The position numbers were made by a program, and so were the translations under genes. Positions 56,090 to 64,000 of a stretch of 64,000 nucleotides of DNA are shown here, one piece after another. Source of the stretch: Schistosoma mansoni (lineage: Eukaryota; Platyhelminthes; Trematoda; Strigeidida; Schistosomatidae); the NCBI RefSeq assembly GCF_000237925.1, contig NC_031496.1, positions 8,285,711 through 8,349,710 on the forward strand. Direction: 5' to 3'. Within the stretch, counting starts at the first letter, position 1. Every line of letters begins with the position of its first letter. The notes beneath the pieces are model-generated. The model saw nothing but the letters and a program-made list of their open reading frames with translations. It had not been told where the DNA came from and did not search any database.

Positions 56090-56530
56090 TTTTGAGGCTG
56101 TAATAGTTTGAACTTCAAAAACTCGTTGAGATAAAGAATTTCACTCACTGACAATTAGATGGAAGTACTGGTGATCAGAAGACGATCAGTTGGTTCTGGG
56201 TATGGTGATCTTTATGAACCTTTCATGTTAATACTCTGCCTTACAAGATAAGAAAAGTAAGAGTATATGAGATGTAAATTTGTTACTAGGCAATCAAAAA
56301 ATTGTGATCAAGTAACCTCTAGTTCTTCTGTATGACCAGGGGATTAAGTTTAACTTAGCCAGTCTCTCGTCATCCAGAGACCTTGTCATTTTGAGAATCG
56401 ACTTGTTTATGGTTCTCTAACTTTTTTCAAATATCTCGTTATCTTTTTAGGAGAAGGGACGGGCTGCTTGTTTCCCGATTTTCAGAAGCAGGTATTGCTA
56501 CTGAATGCTTTTACTACTCAGCTTCTGATT
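56090..56530 (-). mobile_element. Decayed CR1-like LINE, C-terminal end of ORF2
   Basis: Blocks match the end of LINE 1 (47100-47420) in order: 'gatgtaaatttgttactagg', 'gtgatcaagtaacctctagt' and 'cgggctgcttgt'. Many small differences and frame changes show age. Only the part after the RT domain is present. Confidence 0.7.
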
Positions 56531-59500
56531 AGCCTGACAAGTAACCTTCTCTGTGATTCTTGAATTCTGAAATGATCGTTGTCAAGTTGTTCACTGTTCG
56601 CCTGTGAAGTAAGCCGAACTACTATTTTTGTACCTATCGACCATACAGACCTGATTAGAAATTCTTCAGATATTTCATATTCGTACCGTTTACATGCATT
56701 TTTGGTTTCATCAGTGCTGCGTGGTTACCCAGTTATTGTGTTTTGATCGCTTGACTCAACGAGTACATAACTGTTAACGCTATATCCATACAGGAAATTA
56801 TTCTTAAGTAACTGGAGCTCTCTACTTATAGCAGTTTTGTATTTCACAACCTTCTCTGACTAGGCGTTCATCATTTGATGCTCGTTTACATTTACGTTTA
56901 CTACCTTTTTTATCATATAATTCAAGGCCATTGATAATAATGCCTTGTTTGAGTGAGCTCGATTTTGTGGTACAGAGCCACTGATAACTGGTATACTTTG
57001 ACTGCCAGCTCCAAATCCTTGACACAGATCACATAAGTTAGCGATCTACACTGATGAGCAAGACTATAAATAACACAACCTAGCATTGTGTACCTAATTT
57101 TTTGTAGCTGACTTAATGGCACAATTTGCCAATTACTGTGAACACTCGTAGTTTGACCCCAATGTTGGGTGGTATTCAGGCTAACTAGCCCAATCGATGA
57201 AAATAATTAACCAACTACGATTTTAATCGAATGTGATATTTTTAACAAACACTATCAGTATATAAGTGCTCTGTGTAAAATGTTTGTCAAAATATCAACC
57301 ATTCGTAAGTATAGCTATAGGACAAAGCAAACGCACATCTGCCTGTAGCTTATTTAAGCAAGACTTGATCAGTTGTTGATAATAAATTTGTCTGTATGCT
57401 TCTTCATTTCATATTCTATTTTCCGTCACAAATTCTCCCTTAGAATTTTCATCTTACTTGATTACTGCCTGACTAATTTCCGACTGCCGAGTTCCATGGT
57501 CAAACAGAAGATAAAAACACCAGAAATTTACTGTAATTTTAGGAAATCTCAAATTTTGTTTAGATTTTTCTTTCAGTCAGTGCTACGTATTTAGCTTGGA
57601 ATAATTTTGAACCTATACCCAATCAATTTAAAATGCTATTAAAATCCAAGAACTAGCTCATTAAGATGGAGCATTTGATCCCGATTCTCTTTGATTTATA
57701 TGCTACCGAACAATTTTACTTCAAATCTTCATTACATAGGAGCAAAAGTAATCCAGTCGAGGTTCATAATTGCATTAGATAACTTCCTACAACATTTATC
57801 ATGCTTAATCACATATCATAGTTACTTCTTCATAGAGTAGTCAAATATTCTACCGCTCCCGTTGACTTGTAGCCAAAATCATGTATATTTGTACCTCGTT
57901 AAGAGGCACCTATAAATCGAGTTATATGTAAACAAACAATCTCAATCTAAGTATTAACTAGATAAATTATCGTATTACCGTGCATAATATGTTAATTAAC
58001 GCTAGAAAACAATTCTTCCGTACTGGACCGTATCTCTGCCCTCCAAACTTTAGTTGCATTAGTGATTACTATTCTTAGTAATGTTTAATAACCAATCAGC
58101 ATTTACTTTCATCTCACAGTGTAACCCTTTATTCGACTTTATTGATATACATGTGTCATCTTAGTTACTTTTTTGACTTATTTATATGTGATACGGATTG
58201 GGAAATATCCAGACGGCCTCTAACGTTGTACTCGGACCACATAGTTTTCAGATATATTGGTATTTGTACATCCACCTAAGAAACAGGCCCTCGAGAATTT
58301 CGAAGGCTGCAACTATTCTAAGCCGGCTTGGTTTTTTTTATCTATACCTTTTCTCTAAAAGTAAATAGTGTTATTAGCAAAAAAATACCATGTATAAGAT
58401 CCAAACTAAGTTTGGATGAAGAATAACTGTCTGGTAAGAGAAGACACTAGCTCGCCCCAATCGAAGTCAGAACAAGGTGATTGGGGAAACAACGGTTCTA
58501 AATTTCATCATAAATATAAATGTACAATTTTACCTAAACAAATATTACCACTCAGTTATTCAACAAATAATTGTTCCCAAAATAATCGATCCAAATTACA
58601 ATAAATAGACAAATTGATAAGAAATATAAGAAAATTACTGAACGCACCGAAAAATAAGTGTTATTCTATCCTTTCTGGATAGATCAAGTAAAAATCCGTT
58701 CAGAAGATAATAGTTTGTTGCTTTATAACACAAAGTGTTTCCAACTCTGGGAATGTGTTTCAATTCACGACCACAATGCACAATCCCAGTCAAATCAAGC
58801 AACACACTCAAAGAGGGAACAATCAACATGGCTGCCGCCAAGATTAAATATCAACCAAAACAACATAGATACAGTTCAGAGAGAAACATAGAAACTCAGT
58901 GAAAACGAAAGAGGAAAAATAAGAAAATTATTATGAAATGAAACATTACAATCTCAAATTGCATCAAAAAGACTAACAAAAATGTATAACTAAAGAAACC
59001 ATTAAGAACAAGTTTAAATGTATGCGAATCAGGGATTTTCACACACGGAACCCTCAAAGTGGATCTTACACCATGTTCTGACAGTTTTTTCGTTAATTTG
59101 ACTCTTCATCACTGCATCCTCGCAGTACTCACCCCTTCATTCATTAACGTACATATATTATCTCAGAACGCATATTGAATTCAACCTAACCTTCCAACAT
59201 TTGTTAAATTCTAACGGCTGCCGTTCAGTCAATTAATAAGACCTCACCTACGATGAAACTTCTTCTGCTTATTTCCAGGCCATCTAAGATGGCAGACGCG
59301 GAAACAATTGATCAGTTCCTACCTGGCGGCATCGGTGATCTACTGTTGCTACATATAAGAGCTTCTTCAATTACATCCAGAACCATTTGAAAAAACATAA
59401 TCTACCCTGATACCTACAGCACCTGCACAAGGTCTGATTCCGTCACTAAAGCAAATGATGTCACGTTACATAAACTCATTGATCGATCCTCATCGTACTC

Positions 59501-60030
59501 TGAACTTTATACCGCTACATTAAACATACACTATGTATTTGGATGTGACCTCTCACTACTTTACATATCACTTATAAATATAAATAAAGCCAATCAAAAA
59601 CATCTAGAGTCGATGTCATTTAGAATGTAATGGCACTGGATCCTAACCACACTCCTCAAAGCTGAACATGAGCTAACTAGAAAAATAGACTTTCAACATG
59701 TGACTCTAAGAGAAGGTCGATAATTGTGGACCCGGCAACATTCATTCGAAATTCAATTCATCGGATGGCATAGCTTAGCCTTACAGGTGTGGTCATTCTT
59801 GTGTAAATTATCTCTTTTAGTCATATTACATATAATGTCCTATCTCCAGCCTAAATGTGTTCTCCATCACAAGTTGGTGATGATTACGACAGAATGACTC
59901 AGTGTAGACGGTGATGTGACTTCAATGTAAGATCGTATAGATTAGGCAGTTACTTCATGACAAATCTACAATTTTAAGATTAGGTCAATTAATAGAGCGG
60001 TACTATTAAAGAAGCAGATTGTACCTCCAA
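56531..60030. other. Intergenic DNA, unassigned
   Basis: No gene or known repeat is supported. An exon-like piece at 56822-57025 (-) was considered and rejected. Confidence 0.35.
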
Positions 60031-60499
60031 AGGTACTTTTTGCAGTCCACCCAAAAGCGTCACTGGTTACAAAAAGTTATTAGAAAGTGTATGTGATATT
60101 TAGAAATACTTAGTTCGTTATATAAACTAGGAATCCCCGAAATAGCGCTGTTTAAACCAAAGAAAATTAAGTGAGCACAAACGAACGAATTGCATTTATA
60201 ATTTGAAACTAGACAGACATCAAGTATCAAATGATCATTATTTTGTACAAACACCACAACCGCCATAGCTTGTGTTGGAATCTAAGTTTCCGAAATCCTT
60301 TGGATGTCCCCTTAGATTCATTACATGTATGTCAGGCCATGCCTTGGATACAGACTTTATATGATCTAGAATATGCTCATTAGTACTAGAACTAACGACT
60401 GAAGTTGAGAGGGACTCACTTGGTTCCTGGAATTGTATATGGTCAACCTGTCAGTTGTGTACTGAAATCACTAAAATCTAGAATTTAAACCACAGACTT

Positions 60500-62060
60500 T
60501 CTGACACTATCCTCCCCACGGAAATAATGTGGGGTCCTTATGTCGCAATTTTATGACCAGTTTTACGTCCTTAATTTTAATTATCTTCTCATATCTCAGA
60601 CTTCGATCATTATTATTATATATGTGTATTTGGGGATACACACTGACACCTAATTTGAGGCATTCCATCATGTGACTTTGACTTACATAAAAAACATGAC
60701 ACATAACATTTTCTTTTAACATTAAAATAAACCAGGCTATTGTTACAGTTATCAGATGAATATGCCCTGATATGCCTAATTAACAGACGTGATTCATCCG
60801 GTCGTGATTCGCCTGAAAAAACAATCAAATGATTAATATGCATTTGCCTCTTACTCATTAGGACTATCCTAAACTTAATTTGGATTTCCTGCCTGTGTAA
60901 ACTTCATATCTGGGCAAACTGGTTTTCTAAATTCTTCGAGAAAACTTGTTATTCCCTCTGATCCATCATAGGGACTCTACTTGACACACAGTGTTAAGAC
61001 AATATCTAATATATGTTACAATAACATCGGAAATGTGGCTAGAATTCGACTCGTTCGGAACACATTTGTCACACTCATTAGGAATGTCAGTAGAGATAAA
61101 TCCATTGTGAGGACAAATAAAATGTGATGCAACATTATAAAGACTGTAATCAGATTTTAACTCATTTAGGGCCTGATCCTCATAGTTGATTGAGATTTCA
61201 CTCGAAATAAATTAATCATCAGGATAAACCACATCTGATAAAATAACATCAGAGATCTGTTAGGATTTGGTGCACTCAGTATATCTTCCGTATATTTGTG
61301 AATAATTTCATTATAAATACATGAATCACGGGAACAACGCATATCTGGTAAAATAATAACGTGAATGTGATCAGAGCATGATTCTGTAGTGACCGGCCAG
61401 TCTCGATAAGAACACGATTGGAATAACAGAAACAATTATTATTATTGTAGCCGATTGTACCAGAGATTGTTTTACTGTATTTGTTTAACTGTATCACATT
61501 CACTTCTTGTTTCGCTATCCGCCTTGTCTGGTTCGAACTTGCTCACGCACTGCCCATTTCGCCTATACCCTTTGGCACGTCTCGGTATTATTTCGATACC
61601 ACGAGATCGCCAATAAATATACTTGATCTGGATTAATAAAGCCTTTTGATTTACGAGTTATCAAAGGAACCAAGTCGTTTGTGGGCGCGTAATCGAATAG
61701 TAGTGGTGATCATAGTCCGTCCTCGACTCGACATCCACTACAATTCATTTGAAACATTTAACTTAATAGGATCAGAATTATAAAGTTCAGCACCACTTGC
61801 AGCAAGATGAACAGAAGTTCTACAAACTGTCTGCATATGTCCAATTTTACCACATTTAAAGCATTTAGCATTAGATGAATAAAATGAGTAAAACTTGCCA
61901 CAGGACAAATAATGACCAAACATTTGCTCATCTTCGTAGCTGCCAGAATGGATTGATAATCTGAAATAGACACGGTGTAGACATCTTGTGCATTTAAAGG
62001 TATGAAAACAAGACAAAAAATTACTCTTTTAAAAGGCATATATTTAAATGTTTGAATTTG
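60500..62060 (-). mobile_element. Gypsy-like element fossil with CCHC zinc knuckle
   Basis: On the minus strand near 61838-61867 the reading KCFKCGKIGHMQTVC is a CCHC zinc knuckle of retroviral-type nucleocapsid. It is followed by acidic text like that between gag and protease in schistosome Gypsy elements. Further pieces of that kind lie at 61166-61435 and 60507-60722. A purine-rich stretch near 60500 may precede a 3' LTR. The copy is old, with many breaks, and most of pol is not recognisable. Boundaries are approximate. Confidence 0.65.
61450..61740 (+). repeat. LTR-like stretch with two polyadenylation signals
   Basis: GC-richer sequence with AATAAA twice (61611 and 61636 areas), followed by 'gggcgcgtaatcgaatag', resembles R/U5 of a plus-strand LTR. 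It sits inside the minus-strand Gypsy fossil, so it may be a later insertion. No partner LTR was found. Low certainty. Confidence 0.3.
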
Positions 62061-63379
62061 CCGGAAGTAGAACTCCTCACCAAACCCGATGAAATATATG
62101 ACCTTAAGTTAATAATAACCGCCTTTTGTAACCGGGTTCGTATCTGCGGGTGCATAAGGTTGCTCCCCAACCCAGAAAAGTAGAGTATGCGGTTAGGGAC
62201 TCAGACATGAGGAAAAATGACCATAAAAGGACGGATTAGTATGATAAAGTGCCCCAATCATCCACATTGGAACACCTTGTTACCTGCTCGAAGTATGAAC
62301 AACACAAGTGTTTTCTGTTCATATTAGTAATAATCAAATCAAGAAGCCACATGTTCGGTAGGTTTCAGTTTTTCACAAAACGATACAAAATATATGACTT
62401 ATTTTTTATAAAAAATGAGTTTTTTATAACACCAGTGGTATGTTTTAGAATCTCGTATGAACCACTGACAATAATTGGTTTAACGTGAGTGTCGCCGTGA
62501 GATTCATGTTGTAAACTTAATGTTCTGATGATCGAACAGATCACTTATAAAATGAGTGAAATTAGGTATGTGAAATCAATAGAGCTAATATAGTTACTTT
62601 ACAGGTCATATACTGTACTATATCTTTAGTTAATTATGTTCGTATATCGACAAAATGCGTGCGAACCATGAGAGCAAGGGTTTTATCCGAGGGGAGTATA
62701 ACTCCTTATCCATCTCTATGATAACGGTATAAACTTTTAGTTTGTGTTCGTATTAAGGTAACTGTGGGAAAGCAACGCTATTTAGGTAAACAGTTATTGG
62801 TCAGGTTATTGACTGTTTTAGTAATTTTTTTCATCGCTCGAATCGACCATATTACGTGCTTACCGAATCGTAGCGAAGCGTAATAGCGATTTCGAGAACC
62901 CATTAATAAATAGCTTTACTGTGCGGATTAGCTGTGTAAAATAAAATAAGTAGTGCTGTTTAATATGTCGGAGGTTTTTGATGGTTCAGAACACGTCAAC
63001 AGATGTTGATTCAGAAAAGTCAGAAAGTAAAACATAATCGAATAGAAAGAATGATGCCAGTGAAATCGAGTGGTATGTTTACTTTGTAAACTATGCTGCA
63101 GAAGTATTCGTTGACTTAATGCATATCCTTCAAAGACATGTTAAGAAGTGACAATTACGACCCCTAACAAATATTTAACTATTGTTTGACCTAAGATGCT
63201 TCGTCTAAACACCATCTGTTAATCTTAGTATTAGTCGTATAAAGCTACTAAACATATCTCATATAAAATGGTTTGGGGAGTGACTCGTGCGAAATATATA
63301 TATATATAACCAGCCTAAGGGATAAAATATATATAAGTTAAGATCTACCAAAAATATAGCAAATTAGCCGGTGCTTCAA
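62061..63379. other. Intergenic DNA, probably repeat-derived
   Basis: Segments at 62130-62240 and 62650-62960 look like decayed repeat ends (higher GC, 'gggttcgtatctgcgggtgc'). I could not name them. A (TA)n run lies at 63295-63308. Confidence 0.3.
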
Positions 63380-64000
63380 CACAGATAGGACCTGCCTTTA
63401 CGCTGATGACTTCATGGTCATCTATAGAACCAACATTTGCAGAGTACGAAGTTTGACTCAAACAATCCAGAATGAACACAACAAGCCAGATAACAGGTGT
63501 TAGGTCTTGAACTTGGAATTCAACACAGATAAATGAGGCTGGGTATGCATTGAGGATATGTCTGTTAAAATATAACTAATATTCAACGATAACGCACTGG
63601 TCAAACTCAAATTAACGACTGGCATTGAGATGCACTCACACATTGACCATCGTTCCCGATGCCACATCCTAGGTCTTGAACCACTTTGGAAACCAAGGCT
63701 TAGATGACCTTCAATTCTCTACTCTCAGCTCTTCAAAAATCCTAATCCACCTGTAGTACAGTTCGTACCCAAGGCCCATCTATATACGACCTTTGAGATA
63801 TAGTCTCTACGGTCAAAGTTGAAAAATATGAATCAAAAACTCGGATAAACTTCTACCTCGTCAAGTATGAATGAATATGGAACATTCTACCCTCCGAAAT
63901 ACGCATGGCAGATGGACGGCATAAGTCTGTAAGACTTCTTAATGGGTCCCATGCTTGCGCTGATATCCTAGCATGCGCAAACAAATCTGTGTCATAGTCG
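63380..64000 (+). mobile_element. LINE reverse-transcriptase relic (window edge)
   Basis: The reading CLYADDFMVIY at about 63397-63429 is an RT motif C, followed by LNLEFNTDK, the usual next block. Stops and frame changes follow. The family differs from the CR1-like copies, which read YADDVKIW. The fragment may continue beyond the window. Confidence 0.65.

Noticed and set aside
56822-57025. Exon-like minus-strand reading with KGSKRKCKRASNDER
   Set aside because: Two frames look equally protein-like, and there is no partner exon or recognisable domain.
1-64000. CRISPR arrays, rRNA genes and bacterial-type operons
   Set aside because: None seen. The window is eukaryotic repeat-rich DNA.

Overview
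The window is animal nuclear DNA, AT-rich and gene-poor, and most probably comes from a blood fluke (Schistosoma); the species cannot be fixed from sequence alone. The main grounds are numerous tRNA-derived SINEs that carry hammerhead ribozymes (the Sm-alpha type and a second, related type), CR1-like and RTE-like LINEs with schistosome-style 3' ends, a gag-like ORF of the schistosome Gypsy kind, and host genes with strings of 34-55 nt introns at their 5' ends. A 200-base run of N (8261-8460) marks an assembly gap.

Three host genes are well supported. YAE1 (21760-22140, +) has the Gly-every-fourth-residue motif of the Yae1 adaptor that helps deliver an iron-sulfur cluster to ABCE1. CFAP96/C4orf47 (31988-32920, -) is an uninterrupted 310-codon ORF for a ciliary microtubule-associated protein. 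SAAL1 (40183-46811, -) can be built as ten exons with consistent phase into 446 residues; its first five introns are tiny and its later ones reach kilobases. A possible terminal exon of unknown identity lies at 37021-37236 (-).

Region by region: 1-3000 holds five hammerhead-SINE copies and an interrupted Sm-alpha copy. 3169-5070 is a compact, young LTR element next to an older related LTR (5100-5595). 8059-8610 is an Sm-alpha fold-back around the gap. 9650-10560 is an RTE-like relic (-) and 11340-13580 a decayed CR1-like LINE (+). 13.6-20.8 kb is largely unassigned. 20.8-22.9 kb is YAE1 between inverted copies of an unnamed repeat, here called repeat A. 23-31 kb is intergenic with tRNA-like SINEs, then a dense hammerhead-SINE cluster (28-36.4 kb) surrounding CFAP96 and a 5'-UTR-like repeat (repeat B). 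40.2-46.8 kb is SAAL1, whose last intron holds two opposed repeat A copies and an inverted repeat B. 46.95-54.99 kb is a head-to-tail train of three CR1-like LINEs on the minus strand, ending about 140 bp upstream of the SAAL1 start codon. 55-64 kb is unassigned DNA with another CR1 relic, an old Gypsy fossil (60.5-62.06 kb, -) and a LINE reverse-transcriptase relic (63.4-64.0 kb, +).

The most notable signal is the set of hammerhead-bearing SINEs. At least seven copies keep the invariant catalytic core, one shows a compensatory base-pair change in stem II, and about six copies from two families share a fold-back layout in which a minus-strand unit is joined to a plus-strand tail. In one of them the join lies in ribozyme stem I. 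The three host genes are unrelated in function and do not form an operon.
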